Below are positions 42,864-52,423 of a stretch of 64,000 nt of DNA, one piece after another. The DNA is from Chryseobacterium panacisoli. Lineage in GTDB: Bacteria > Bacteroidota > Bacteroidia > Flavobacteriales > Weeksellaceae. The first letter of the stretch is position 1. The number at the start of each line of letters is the position of its first letter. The notes under the pieces are model-generated. The model did no database searches, was not told the DNA's origin, and was given only the letters and a program-made list of their open reading frames with translations. Made by a program: the position numbers and the translations under genes. The DNA is taken from positions 248,001-312,000 of the forward strand of contig NZ_VTRU01000003.1 in the NCBI RefSeq assembly GCF_008274625.1, read 5' to 3'.

Positions 42864-44666
42864 ATGAAAATACTTTTTAGATATCTTAAACCTTATCAGT
42901 GGCTGATAATCATCTCTTTATTCCTGGCCACTATCAATCAGGTTTTTTCTTTATTTGCCCCGGCTATCACAGGAAATATTCTTGACCAGCTGGTTACTCA
43001 TCCTAACTTTTTTGATAAAGAAAAGCTATTACCCAGAAACCTGAATGAATATTTATATGGAAGTTCCGCATATCATGGTGCTTTTTACTTTTTAGGATTA
43101 CTTATCGGAACAGCTATGGTAAGTAGAATTGCCAAAGCCTTTCAGGATTATGTGGTAAGTGTGATTACCCAAAAGTTTGGAGCGAAAATATTTACAGACG
43201 GATTAAAGCATTCCATGGCTCTTCCTTATCAGGAATTTGAAGACCAGAGAAGTGGTGAAACTTTGTCTATTTTAACAAAAGTAAGGGAAGATACGGTGAA
43301 ATTCATTACCAATTTTATCAATATTTTCTTTGGAATTTTAGTCAGTATTATTTTCGTTTCAGTGTATGCTATCCGTTTACATTGGTCGATCATGCCAGTT
43401 TATATATGTGGAATTTTCCTGATTGCCTTTGTTACCAATCTCTTGAGCAAAAGGATAAAAGGTATTCAGAAAAATATTGTTACCGAGACTACTGCTCTGG
43501 CGGGAAGTACTACAGAAAGCTTAAGAAACATTGAAATTGTCAAAAGTTTAGGATTAACCAATCAGGAAGTAATCCGTTTAAATAACAATACTTATAAAAT
43601 CCTTGGTCTTGAACTGAGAAAGGTGAAAAGCATCCGTTCTTTAAGTTTTATCCAGGGAACGATGGTCAATTTTCTGCAACAGATGATTACCCTGACTTTA
43701 TTGTATCTGATTTTTAAAAACATTGTGACTCCGGGGCAGTATCTGTCTCTGATGTTTTATGGTTTCTTTATTTTCGGGCCGATGCAGGAAATCGGGAATA
43801 TTATTATTTCTTATCGTGAAGCTGAAGCTTCTCTTCAGAATTTTGACCGCTTAATGAAAAAGGAAGTGGAAGAAAAACCTCCTCATCCAAAACAAATTGG
43901 AGCTATTGAAGAACTGGAATTCAAACACGTTTCTTTCAAACATCAGTCTGCGCAGTATAAAGCCTTAAATAATATCTCCTTTGATCTTAAAAATGGAGAA
44001 ACTATTGCTTTTGTAGGGCCTAGTGGTTCCGGAAAAAGTACACTGGTAAAACTGCTGGTTGGATTATACAGACCTCAGGAAGGGAATATTTTTTACAATG
44101 GAATTAATGGAAAAGAGTTTGATTTTGATGAACTGAGAAATCAGATTGGTTTTGTAACACAAGATACTCAGTTATTTGCAGGAACAATTAAAGAAAATCT
44201 TCTTTTCGTAAATCCCGCCGCTACCGAAGAAGAACTGGCGATTGCCTTACAGAAATCAAGCTGTACCGCATTGCTGGAAAGGGCTGAAAAAGGAATTGAA
44301 ACCGTTATTGGTGAAGGCGGTCTGAAGCTGAGTGGCGGGGAAAAACAAAGAATAGCGATCGCAAGGGCTCTTCTAAGAAAACCCCATCTGTTGATTTTTG
44401 ATGAAGCGACTTCTGCACTGGACAGTATTACTGAAGAAGAAATTACTACGACCATCAAAGACATTTCAAAAGAAAGAGAACAGATCACAGTACTCATAGC
44501 ACACCGTTTAAGTACGATAATGCATGCTGATAAAATCTATGTTCTTGAACGCGGACAGGTAGTAGAAACAGGTTCACACAGTAATCTAATTGCTGAAAAA
44601 GGACTGTACTACGCCATGTGGAGACAACAGATCGGAGAAAGAAAAACACTGACTCCTCAAGCATAA
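42864..44666 (+). CDS. ABC exporter with fused membrane and ATPase domains (MsbA-like)
   Basis: A 600-residue half-transporter that works as a dimer. Residues about 1-330 hold six helices with the type IV exporter fold (MKILFRYLKPYQWLIIISL onward, EVRYQEFED-like coupling loop LPYQEFEDQRSGE). The ATPase half has Walker A GPSGSGKSTLVKLL near residue 384, signature KLSGGEKQRIAIARAL near 488 and Walker B LLIFDEATSALD near 512. The start at 42864 is preferred because the longer frame begins inside the promoter box. It may move lipids or drugs; no specific evidence. It is inserted between scoA and scoB. Confidence 0.9.
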   Translation: MKILFRYLKPYQWLIIISLFLATINQVFSLFAPAITGNILDQLVTHPNFFDKEKLLPRNLNEYLYGSSAYHGAFYFLGLLIGTAMVSRIAKAFQDYVVSVITQKFGAKIFTDGLKHSMALPYQEFEDQRSGETLSILTKVREDTVKFITNFINIFFGILVSIIFVSVYAIRLHWSIMPVYICGIFLIAFVTNLLSKRIKGIQKNIVTETTALAGSTTESLRNIEIVKSLGLTNQEVIRLNNNTYKILGLELRKVKSIRSLSFIQGTMVNFLQQMITLTLLYLIFKNIVTPGQYLSLMFYGFFIFGPMQEIGNIIISYREAEASLQNFDRLMKKEVEEKPPHPKQIGAIEELEFKHVSFKHQSAQYKALNNISFDLKNGETIAFVGPSGSGKSTLVKLLVGLYRPQEGNIFYNGINGKEFDFDELRNQIGFVTQDTQLFAGTIKENLLFVNPAATEEELAIALQKSSCTALLERAEKGIETVIGEGGLKLSGGEKQRIAIARALLRKPHLLIFDEATSALDSITEEEITTTIKDISKEREQITVLIAHRLSTIMHADKIYVLERGQVVETGSHSNLIAEKGLYYAMWRQQIGERKTLTPQA

Positions 44667-44699
44667 AAAAAGCGCTGAAAATATTTTCAGCGCTTTTTT
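44666..44699. terminator. Bidirectional terminator between ABC exporter and scoA
   Basis: AAAAAAGCGCTGAAAAT and its exact complement form a perfect 17-bp inverted repeat with no free loop; A- and T-runs flank it. Confidence 0.85.
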
Positions 44700-44715
44700 A
44701 TTTTATTATCCGAGC

Positions 44716-45417
44716 TTATTCTTTAGTTCTTACTGTTCTCTGCTCAATTCTTTTTTCAAATTTTTCTCCCTGGAAAATTCTCTGAATCATGATTCCCGGA
44801 ATATGAATTTCGTTTGGATCCAATTGTCCCGGTTCTACCAGTTCTTCTACTTCAGCAATCGTGATCTTCGCAGCTCCTGCCATAGGATGATTGAAGTTTC
44901 TTGCAGATCCTTTGAAGATAAGGTTTCCGGCGTGATCTCCTTTCCATGCTTTTACAATAGAAAAGTCTGCATCGTAAGCATGCTCCAGGATATGAGGTTT
45001 TCCTTTGAATTCTTTTACTTCTTTCCCTTCTGCTACTTCAGTTCCGTATCCTGCAGGAGTATAAAAAGCAGGGATTCCTGCCTGCGCAGCTCTGCATTTT
45101 TCAGCTAAAGTTCCTTGTGGAGTAAGTTCTACATCCAGTTCACCTGAAAGCATCTGTCTTTCAAATTCAGCATTTTCTCCTACATAAGAAGAGATCATTT
45201 TCTTGATCTGTCTTTTGTGAAGCAGTAATCCTAATCCGAAATCATCTACTCCTGCATTGTTTGAAATACAGGTAAGATCTTTCACATCACTTTCTACCAA
45301 AGCATTGATTGAGTTTTCAGGGATACCGCAAAGTCCGAATCCGCCAAGCATCAGTGTCATTCCATCCTGAATTCCTTCGATGGCCTCCTTTGCATTTTTT
45401 ACTCTTTTATCTATCAT
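44716..45417 (-). CDS. scoA: 3-oxoacid CoA-transferase subunit A
   Basis: A 233-residue alpha subunit, full length for the family. Visible: [21 protein letters not shown] near residue 20, [16 protein letters not shown] near 48, and the [22 protein letters not shown] segment near 107. It pairs with subunit B to activate acetoacetate with CoA from succinyl-CoA. The two subunits usually sit side by side as one operon; here an ABC exporter on the other strand separates them, so each must have its own promoter. None was found with confidence. Confidence 0.92.
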   Translation of the reverse strand: MIDKRVKNAKEAIEGIQDGMTLMLGGFGLCGIPENSINALVESDVKDLTCISNNAGVDDFGLGLLLHKRQIKKMISSYVGENAEFERQMLSGELDVELTPQGTLAEKCRAAQAGIPAFYTPAGYGTEVAEGKEVKEFKGKPHILEHAYDADFSIVKAWKGDHAGNLIFKGSARNFNHPMAGAAKITIAEVEELVEPGQLDPNEIHIPGIMIQRIFQGEKFEKRIEQRTVRTKE

Positions 45418-45800
45418 GAAATATTAGATTTTTCTGTTGGCTAAATTTAATAAATTTTCTGGTATATCCCATGACCGGAAATGATCCTGAATTGAATCCT
45501 TTTTTTGAATCTTTTTTTTCAATATTTAAAACTATAAAAATCAAACTTTTATCAATAAAAATGAACAAGTCTGTTCGTTTTTGTGGTATTTCTCGTCAAT
45601 TTGATTTATCTTTGAGGCTTCAAATCCAGAAATACAATCTATTTTGTCTCGGATATCCTTGATTTAAACACAATATTAATATAAAAACTATTTTGCGGCA
45701 GGCCATTATTGCCCTTTTACTTCTTCTGATTTCTTCAGAGAACATTTCAATATATACCATCACATTAATCATATACAAAAATCAAATTTTAAATAAAAAC
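45418..45800. promoter_or_regulatory. Spacer between scoA and the YwqK-like gene
   Basis: The region is AT-rich with one promoter box at 45607-45614. The 63-codon frame inside (45471-45662) lacks coding signs. I see no operator or repeat. Confidence 0.4.
45607..45614 (+). promoter_or_regulatory. -7 promoter box for the YwqK-like gene
   Basis: TATCTTTG matches TANNTTTG; TTTG at 45580-45583 could be its -33 element with wide spacing. The leader to 45801 would be about 185 bases. Confidence 0.4.
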
Positions 45801-47330
45801 ATGAAAAAATTATTTACCTCAGCATTACTTGCCCTGGTACTCAGCATCAATGTGTATGCACAGGAAAAAACTTATTTCGATGAAAACTGGGAACAAACGA
45901 CCCAGGACAAAATGGAATATTACCGTGAAACGACTCCTAAAGGCAAGCTAACCCTTATCAAAGATTTCTATAAAAACGGGAAACTACAGATGGAGGGTCT
46001 TGCTTCTGACACTACTCCAAGCAATGAAGTTTTTGACGGAAAAGTGACCTGGTACACTCCTGAAGGAAAGATCATGAGTACAGTAACTTATTCTAATGGA
46101 AAACAGGTTGGAGCTTCTCAGACTTATGATGATAAAGGCAGAATTACCGAAGATATGGTCTATAAAGCTGACGGGAACTTCACTGGAAAAATGGTGGCAT
46201 ACAAAGATCCTGAAAATGAATCTTTTTATAACACGATAACCACTTATGAGAATTCTCTGCCGGTAAAGACTATTATTTACGATGAAGATATTAAGGGAAT
46301 CAGATACGAAACTACTTCCGATAAAGACGGCAACTATGAGACTAAATATTACGGCGAGAAAGGGAAACTTATTGGTACATCTCCTTCGGGGTCAGGAGAG
46401 GGGCTGCAGGTAGATTATTATCCGAATCCAATGAGGATTTCAAAAATTGAAAAAACTAAAAATGACGGCAGTATAAAGGAAAGTATTATTTATGCTAAAA
46501 ACGGGCAGCTGCTTCAGGAACAGAAGAGAAACAAAAAAGACGGTTATAAAACCACTTATGATGAATCCGGAAAAAAAATAGGCCACCTTATGTATCAGTA
46601 CGATAAAGAGAATGATATTTACCAACCAATGGACGGTGAAGATTATGAGCTTAATTATGATTATGCATTGATATCTTCTATTGATGTATATAAAAACGGC
46701 TCAGTGATAACCAGTAAATATTTTGACGAAGAAGGAAAATTATCATCTGAGAAAATTTTAAAAGACGGTGTTACCCAAGAGATTAAATATTATTCTCCGG
46801 ATGGAAAACTGAAATCTACCTTGGCCTATAAGGATGAAATGCCTTATAATGGTACAGCCTACGAAGGACTTACCGAAACCCAATATAAGGAAGGCATTTT
46901 AGTAAATATTAAAATGTATACTGAAGAGAAAAAGCTGAAATCTGAGAAGAAATTAAATTCTAAACAAACAGCTTATGACGCCGCTATTTATGATCATAAA
47001 GGTACTCTTTTATACACTTATAACCAGCCTTTGAGTGAAGACGGAGATCATGATTACTTCTTCACGGCACAAATTGTTCAGTATATAAAAGGGAAACCTG
47101 CCAATAAATCTTCTGTAAAATCAGGTGTTTTGCAAAGTGGAAAAATAAAGCTCACTACCCTAAACGGAGTTAAAGAATTAGAACGCAATGGAAAATGGGT
47201 AATCATAAAACTATATAGTCCGGATGGAAAGCTCCTTCAGGAAACCAAAGCGCTGGCTGATCTACCTGAGGAATATGCTTCTACCGAAAATCCGGCAGCA
47301 TTCAGCGAAGATGATCTGTATGTTGACTAA
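45801..47330 (+). CDS. Exported MORN/YwqK-like repeat protein
   Basis: A 509-residue protein with a signal peptide (MKKLFTSALLALVLSINVYAQ). I place the start at 45801, where a clean signal begins; an upstream frame start at 45693 adds 36 hydrophobic residues and lies in the leader. The body is a series of repeats of the form YxxxGKLxxE..Y.NG (for example FYKNGKLQMEG, WYTPEGKIMSTVTYSNG, YSPDGKLKSTLAY, LYSPDGKLLQE), as in MORN and YwqK proteins. They probably fold into beta hairpins. Function unknown; homologues are sometimes called antitoxins, which is not supported here. Confidence 0.78.
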   Translation: MKKLFTSALLALVLSINVYAQEKTYFDENWEQTTQDKMEYYRETTPKGKLTLIKDFYKNGKLQMEGLASDTTPSNEVFDGKVTWYTPEGKIMSTVTYSNGKQVGASQTYDDKGRITEDMVYKADGNFTGKMVAYKDPENESFYNTITTYENSLPVKTIIYDEDIKGIRYETTSDKDGNYETKYYGEKGKLIGTSPSGSGEGLQVDYYPNPMRISKIEKTKNDGSIKESIIYAKNGQLLQEQKRNKKDGYKTTYDESGKKIGHLMYQYDKENDIYQPMDGEDYELNYDYALISSIDVYKNGSVITSKYFDEEGKLSSEKILKDGVTQEIKYYSPDGKLKSTLAYKDEMPYNGTAYEGLTETQYKEGILVNIKMYTEEKKLKSEKKLNSKQTAYDAAIYDHKGTLLYTYNQPLSEDGDHDYFFTAQIVQYIKGKPANKSSVKSGVLQSGKIKLTTLNGVKELERNGKWVIIKLYSPDGKLLQETKALADLPEEYASTENPAAFSEDDLYVD

Positions 47331-47348
47331 TCAATACATAAATATATC

Positions 47349-47383
47349 AAAGGCGGTTTCAAATTTTTGGAACTGCTTTTTTA
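47349..47383 (+). terminator. Terminator of the YwqK-like gene
   Basis: AAAGGCGGTTTC pairs imperfectly with GGAACTGCTTTTT; T-run follows. The start resembles the terminator at 8641. Confidence 0.55.
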
Positions 47384-47474
47384 TTAACCGCAGATAACAC
47401 AGATTTTCACTGATGTTTGTAGTAAACATTTCTGCCAAATTATTCAGATTGAGCAGGCATTATATTTAAACAAT

Positions 47475-47508
47475 AAAAAAGAGACTATCATTTCTGACAG
47501 CCTCTTCA
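47475..47508 (-). terminator. Terminator of the phosphoesterase gene
   Basis: On the minus strand AAGAGGCTGTCA pairs with TGATAGTCTCTT allowing wobble pairs, then a T-run. Confidence 0.6.
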
Positions 47509-47529
47509 TTATAATTGTATTTAATTTAT

Positions 47530-50268
47530 TTACTGAATAATCAGTTTTAAAGTAAATAGTTTTCTTCCGTGTACTTTTACAAAGTAAACACCTGCCGGAA
47601 GATTCTCATTCACCAAAGAGAAACGTTGGTTATTGATATTTTTCGATACATACAGTAATTCTCCTGAGGCTGAGACCAATTCAATTTTTTCAATTGGGTA
47701 ATCACTTTTTATGAAAGTAGGCTGTCCCGGCTTGGTTGGGTTTGGATACAATACTACATTTTTCTCTGTACTTCTGGTTTCTTCCGTTCCTAAGGTTGGT
47801 GAAGTTACCTGAAACTGTACTCTGTTTGAAACTTCTGTATAAGAATCATTGGTAAACATAACCATATAATAATTTCCTGGCGTGGCAGGTACTGCCGTTC
47901 CCTGAATTGTTTTTGTTCCCTGAGTCACCCCGTCAAAATAGGTATAAGAAACGAAATTGTCATCAGGTATCTGAACACTTTGAGGATAAATTCCCAGCCA
48001 GTCTTTGATGATTCCAGGAGAATCTGTCCATGAAGCCGTAATATTTTCTCCTAATGTATATACCGGTTTATTGATCCACAAATCTGTTACGATATCCCCT
48101 ACTTTAAAGAATACCTTCTCCCCGATTCCGTTATATCCGTCCTCCAGAAGATACTGAGCATAATAATATCCTTTCGGAAGTCCGGTGAAATTAAGAGTTC
48201 CTGACGCAGTCGTTACATAGCTCCATTTGATAGAGGCTGTAGTTCCCGGAGTCTGCCCCATTTTATAAATTCCGATCCAGTCTTTCTGCAAATTGGGCCC
48301 GTCAGTAAAATTAAGAACAACTGTTCCTCCTACCGGATACGTATCAGAAGTAGTCTGCAGCTGAACTTTCGGTCCTACATAGAACTCTTTTCTTGGAGTG
48401 ATTTCTGTATACCCTCCGTTAGCAAAAAATCCTGCAAAATACTGACCTTTATTTGCCATACCATTATTAAACGTAACCGTTCCTGCTACTTGTCCATTAG
48501 TGTAACTGTACACTTGTGAAGTAGTACTGGCCGGCGTTTGTCCTTTTTTATAAATTCCTACCCAATCCTGCTGGTTTCCCGGACCTCCAGTGAATGTAGC
48601 GGTAATGGTTTCATTTTGGGCATATTCTGTTTTATTTAAAGTAAATGTAGGATTGGAAACTACACTTCCTGTGATTTCAAACTGCTTCACATCACTCCAG
48701 TCGCTCCACTCCAGGTTTCTGTCTCTGTAACGGGTTTTCACGTAATAGATACCGTTTGGAATAGAGTTGGCAGCCAATGTTGCTTTTGTAATGTCTACAC
48801 CATCATTCAGGTTTTTGGTTTTATCCGGAGTTCCGTTTCCATCTTTTCCGAACCAGTTTTCAAAATCACGGTAAAATTCTTTTTCAATCACAGAAAAATT
48901 GGCTGTCTTACTGATCAGAAACTGTGTTGTGTTCAACAGTTCATTATTTGAAGATGAAAATGCGCTTCCATTCAATGTCAATGGTAAAGTAGTAGTCCCC
49001 GAAAAAGTGTTTGTAATGGACGGTTTTGCCGGTTTAGGCTGATTTTTATATCTGTGGAAAGAATCTACCAGTACATTATTTTTCTTGTTGTACACACCTC
49101 CAATAGAATAACATTCAATATCCACTTTTCCTGTCGGAATATCTACCTCAACGATCTGATACGTCCAGTCTGTTAAAGTTTTCTGAACATCATCAAAATC
49201 TTTTTCATTAGACATTCCCCAATACTGATCCCAAGCCGTTCCTCCGGAAATAATCTGATAGTTCGGTGTATTTTTCAGCTGACCTCTGTGATATAAATGA
49301 TGGTGAGCACCAACGTGCATTAAATATTTATCCGAAGTTACAAGAAGCGGTACTGCATTTTCTCTTACCCATGTGGAAATATCTCCTACATACTGCTCAG
49401 CCTGATAAGGTCTGTGGCTCAAAGAAATGATCCAGTCTACTGTAGTGTCATTGTTAGCTGCTGTTAAGATCTGCTGAAGCCATGTCTGCTGTGCAGACCC
49501 CGTGTGTTCTGAGCTTAAACTTACGAATAATACATTCCCAGCCTGTTGGGCATAATAATTTTCATTTCCTGAGCTTATTCCTTTATAACTAATTTCATCA
49601 ATATAAAAATGGGCATAGTAAGAATTCATTCCCATCGTTCCATAGGTTTCATGGTTTCCTACCGTTGTCTGAATCGGCAGATAGGGGGATAACTTGATAT
49701 TCTTTTTGAAGTGAACATTCTCATAATGATCCAATGTTCCTACATCCACCTGATCTCCTACCATAAAAGTAAGAGCAATATTATCTGACGGATCTGAAGC
49801 AGCTCCGAATTTTTCCTTTAATTTTTTATATGCATTCAAAGTAAGCGTATCATATCTTGGCTCTGCTTTGATCTGGTTGTCCCCCATAATAAGGAAACGG
49901 ATCTTTCCATTGGCAGTTACGGCCTGTCCCGGCAAAGGAAGAGTTCTGAAATTATAAACGGCAGATTCACTGGTTCCCGTTTTTATTTTATAATAATATT
50001 TCGTGTTCGGCTGAAGATTGGCAATCTTTGCTGTGTGATAATAATAATTGTTGTTGTACCCCGTATCTGAGAAGATATTGGTAGTACCTGTTACTGTCAC
50101 ATTCAAATTCGTTGGAGAATTTCCGTAGATCACTGTTGTTTCATTATTGGACGCTGTTTTCCAATTGACGATCATAGAATTCGGAGTAGGATTTTGTAAA
50201 TAAGGGAACAAAACCTGCCCGAAAGCCATCTGGACCGCGAAACAAAAAAAGAAGAAATAATGTTTCAT
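47530..50268 (-). CDS. Secreted metallophosphoesterase with Fn3 start, three repeats and T9SS domain
   Basis: A 912-residue exported enzyme. Signal peptide at the start; residues about 20-115 a fibronectin/purple-acid-phosphatase N domain (VNWKTASNNETTVIYG, KIANLQPNTKYYYKIKT). The two-metal site is complete: GDNQ near 128, GDQVD near 170, GNHE near 203, SHRP near 285, GAHHHLYH near 319. Residues about 540-825 hold three copies of a domain starting DWVGIY (566), DWIGIY (663), DWLGIY (755), each about 95 residues. A T9SS sorting domain closes the protein (VVLYPNPTK to FTLKLIIQ). The likely substrate is a phosphomonoester or phosphodiester outside the cell. Confidence 0.9.
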   Translation of the reverse strand: MKHYFFFFCFAVQMAFGQVLFPYLQNPTPNSMIVNWKTASNNETTVIYGNSPTNLNVTVTGTTNIFSDTGYNNNYYYHTAKIANLQPNTKYYYKIKTGTSESAVYNFRTLPLPGQAVTANGKIRFLIMGDNQIKAEPRYDTLTLNAYKKLKEKFGAASDPSDNIALTFMVGDQVDVGTLDHYENVHFKKNIKLSPYLPIQTTVGNHETYGTMGMNSYYAHFYIDEISYKGISSGNENYYAQQAGNVLFVSLSSEHTGSAQQTWLQQILTAANNDTTVDWIISLSHRPYQAEQYVGDISTWVRENAVPLLVTSDKYLMHVGAHHHLYHRGQLKNTPNYQIISGGTAWDQYWGMSNEKDFDDVQKTLTDWTYQIVEVDIPTGKVDIECYSIGGVYNKKNNVLVDSFHRYKNQPKPAKPSITNTFSGTTTLPLTLNGSAFSSSNNELLNTTQFLISKTANFSVIEKEFYRDFENWFGKDGNGTPDKTKNLNDGVDITKATLAANSIPNGIYYVKTRYRDRNLEWSDWSDVKQFEITGSVVSNPTFTLNKTEYAQNETITATFTGGPGNQQDWVGIYKKGQTPASTTSQVYSYTNGQVAGTVTFNNGMANKGQYFAGFFANGGYTEITPRKEFYVGPKVQLQTTSDTYPVGGTVVLNFTDGPNLQKDWIGIYKMGQTPGTTASIKWSYVTTASGTLNFTGLPKGYYYAQYLLEDGYNGIGEKVFFKVGDIVTDLWINKPVYTLGENITASWTDSPGIIKDWLGIYPQSVQIPDDNFVSYTYFDGVTQGTKTIQGTAVPATPGNYYMVMFTNDSYTEVSNRVQFQVTSPTLGTEETRSTEKNVVLYPNPTKPGQPTFIKSDYPIEKIELVSASGELLYVSKNINNQRFSLVNENLPAGVYFVKVHGRKLFTLKLIIQ

Positions 50269-50353
50269 AATAGCTTTAGTTTTAAAATAACATATAGTTT
50301 TAAGTTGTGAATCAGGAATTTAAAAAATCGATAGCCGGATTTTTTACTTCGGG

Positions 50354-50361
50354 CAAAAGTA
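50354..50361 (-). promoter_or_regulatory. -7 promoter box for the phosphoesterase gene
   Basis: The minus strand reads TACTTTTG, matching TANNTTTG, with an 85-base leader to 50268. Confidence 0.45.
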
Positions 50362-50485
50362 GAATTCCCATGTAAACTCTGCCTGATGGTATTTTAAAGA
50401 AACTGTTAATTTTTTAGCAAAACCAGAATAAAAAAATTATAGTTTTTAGCACATTAATTATTTGGTTTATTTAAAAACTATTTTG

Positions 50486-50493
50486 TACATTTG
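50486..50493 (+). promoter_or_regulatory. Promoter of rplS
   Basis: TACATTTG matches TANNTTTG with TTTG at 50461-50464 as a -33 candidate. The leader of about 65 bases has GCAAC and GTTGC that could pair, so a regulatory structure is possible. Confidence 0.55.
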
Positions 50494-50562
50494 CAACCTG
50501 TTATTCAACCTCTGACGAAGAACGTGTAAGTTGCTTAGCTTTAACATTTTATTTTATTAATA

Positions 50563-50919
50563 ATGGATTTATTAAAGTACGTACAAGACAAGTACATTGC
50601 TAAAAAAGAATTCCCTGAATTCAAAGCAGGTGATACAATTACTGTGTATTACGAAATTAAAGAAGGACAAAAGACTAGAACTCAGTTCTTCAAAGGAACA
50701 GTTATCCAATTAAGAGGTACTGGTTCTACAAAAACTTTCACTATCAGAAAAATGAGTGGTGATGTAGGTGTAGAAAGAGTATTCCCTATTAACCTGCCTG
50801 CACTTCAAAAAATCGAGCTTGACAGAAAAGGTAGAGTTAGAAGAGCTAGAATTTACTACTTCAGAGACCTTAGAGGTAAAAAAGCAAGAATCAAAGACGC
50901 TGCTTACAAGAAGAAATAA
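50563..50919 (+). CDS. rplS: 50S ribosomal protein L19
   Basis: A 118-residue large-subunit protein at the 30S-50S interface. Conserved L19 features are clear: FKAGDTITVYYEIKEG near residue 20, RTQFFKGTVIQLRGTGSTKTF, FTIRKMSGDVGVERVFP and RRARIYYFRDLRGKKARIK at the end. Length is usual. In many bacteria it ends the rpsP-rimM-trmD-rplS operon, but here it is alone with its own promoter and terminator, which is common in Bacteroidota. Confidence 0.97.
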   Translation: MDLLKYVQDKYIAKKEFPEFKAGDTITVYYEIKEGQKTRTQFFKGTVIQLRGTGSTKTFTIRKMSGDVGVERVFPINLPALQKIELDRKGRVRRARIYYFRDLRGKKARIKDAAYKKK

Positions 50920-50940
50920 TTCAGACAACAATACATACAA

Positions 50941-50978
50941 AAAGAGGCTGTTTACCCGTAAACAGTCTCTTTTTTTTG
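50941..50978 (+). terminator. Terminator of rplS
   Basis: AAAGAGGCTGTTTAC pairs with GTAAACAGTCTCTTT (one wobble) around CCC-type loop; a run of T follows. Confidence 0.85.
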
Positions 50979-50991
50979 TTTAAATATTTTT

Positions 50992-51435
50992 TTACTTTCT
51001 ATATGGAGTACCGTTTCCTGTTTCCAGGAAAAGCTTCAGACTTCCTATAAACTGATTCCAGCCACCGGAACAAATTGTATAACACTCTACAGCCGGATGT
51101 AATCCCACATGGGTAAGCTGCAGTAAACTACTGTTTTCCTTTTGTTCCATTTCCCAGACGATAGTCGTACCAACCCATTCTGTTTGATTTTTTAATTCAG
51201 GAATAGTAATCAGTGAATCTTTCACAGACCAGATCACTCTTGAATTGGGTATTGCTTCTTTTATCCGTATTGTCTTGTGAATATGATCTCCAAACCTTAC
51301 TGTAAACACATCTTCTGCCAGTGCTGAGACTCCCGTAAACCACTCAGACCACCAAAGAGAAATCTCATGAGTAAGCGCTTCATAGATCTTCTCTGCCGTA
51401 GTTTTCAATTCAATTGTAGTATTATAATTATCCAT
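50992..51435 (-). CDS. SRPBCC/START-like (AHSA1-type) protein
   Basis: A 147-residue helix-grip protein. Motifs: TIELKTTAEKIYEALTHEISLWWSEWFTG at the start, VWSVKDSLITIPELKNQTEWVGTTIVWEM in the middle, and the final helix WNQFIGSLKLFLETGNG. Such proteins bind hydrophobic ligands or act in the stress response. It is on the minus strand, next to the AraC regulator, but the two are separated by about 130 bases without a clear shared promoter. Ligand unknown. Confidence 0.8.
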   Translation of the reverse strand: MDNYNTTIELKTTAEKIYEALTHEISLWWSEWFTGVSALAEDVFTVRFGDHIHKTIRIKEAIPNSRVIWSVKDSLITIPELKNQTEWVGTTIVWEMEQKENSSLLQLTHVGLHPAVECYTICSGGWNQFIGSLKLFLETGNGTPYRK

Positions 51436-51565
51436 ATGAGCTCTTTTTGTTTTTCATAATTATATTCTGTTGGATTATACAATTTTATGCAAATTATTGA
51501 GCAATAGACTTTGCATAGGATAAGAAATATCTACTTTATCAGAACGTTTTATTAATAGTAAAAGG

Positions 51566-52348
51566 CTATTCATTTTTTATAAGATACTGCAAAGGCGTAG
51601 CTCCCGTCTGTTTTTTGAAAAAATCTATAAAAGCACTGTCTGATGAAAAGTCTAAAATATGAGACACCTCTCCTATCGAATTCCCTTCCACCAAAAGTTC
51701 AATTGATCTCTGCAACCGCCACTGCTGTCTCCATTCCTGATAAGACAACCCGGTTTCTTTTTTAAAAATACGGCTGATTGTTTTCTCCACAGCCCCGGCT
51801 TTTTCTGCAAGGTCTTTCAACATCGGAGGCATAGCATAACGCAGAGTCCATTCTTCTGAAAATTTCTTAAAACGCCTGTCTTGCGGTATTTTAAGTTCCA
51901 GTTTTTCCTCCGGAGCTCTGCTTATTTCATCCCAGAATACATTCAGCAGGCTGACCTGATCATTTCTGAGATCTGGCCATTCCCAAAAGCAGATTCTTTC
52001 TATAATTTCTTTTAATAAAGAATTTACATGAAGAACTTTGAGACCTGATTTCATATATTTCTCGGAATAATTTTCATCAAAATAGATAGATCTGTAGGCT
52101 ACGATATTCCGGAAATTCACACGATGAACCGCGTTTGCAGGAATCCAAAGCATTCTGAATGGAGGAAGAACGAACTGACTGTCAGAAGTCGTGACTGTCA
52201 TACATCCAGAAGGCGCATATAGCAGCTGAGCTTTCGTTGTATGAAAATGAAAGCCGGAATCATGCATCGCCATATCAGAAGCTATTCCAATTACTTTTCC
52301 CCGAATAGAATCTGCATCAAATTCTTCATTTTGTTTCAAAACAGCCAT
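51566..52348 (-). CDS. AraC family transcriptional regulator
   Basis: A 260-residue regulator with an N-terminal cupin-like arm (PSGCMTVTTSDSQFVLPPFRMLWIP) and a C-terminal tandem helix-turn-helix region: MLKDLAEKAGAVEKTISRIFKKETGLSYQEWR and SIGEVSHILDFSSDSAFIDFFKKQTGATPLQYL. It is divergent from the MFS efflux gene at 52424 with a 75-base gap, the usual arrangement for a local regulator; binding sites within the gap are not resolved. Its likely inducer is the pump's substrate. Confidence 0.88.
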   Translation of the reverse strand: MAVLKQNEEFDADSIRGKVIGIASDMAMHDSGFHFHTTKAQLLYAPSGCMTVTTSDSQFVLPPFRMLWIPANAVHRVNFRNIVAYRSIYFDENYSEKYMKSGLKVLHVNSLLKEIIERICFWEWPDLRNDQVSLLNVFWDEISRAPEEKLELKIPQDRRFKKFSEEWTLRYAMPPMLKDLAEKAGAVEKTISRIFKKETGLSYQEWRQQWRLQRSIELLVEGNSIGEVSHILDFSSDSAFIDFFKKQTGATPLQYLIKNE

Positions 52349-52423
52349 GTCCTATTTTTGATATTTTTTGTTTTTATATCATTATAAATATACACTGAAA
52401 TTTTGGAAACTTTGCAAAAAAAA

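Noticed and set aside
45471..45662. 63-residue frame upstream of the YwqK-like gene
   Set aside because: Covers the promoter box of that gene and shows no domain or coding signs.
45693..45800. Longer start for the YwqK-like protein
   Set aside because: The ATG at 45801 begins a clean signal peptide, and the extension is not needed for it.
46000..47330. Toxin-antitoxin role for the YwqK-like protein
   Set aside because: It is a signal-peptide-bearing MORN-type repeat protein with no toxin gene next to it.
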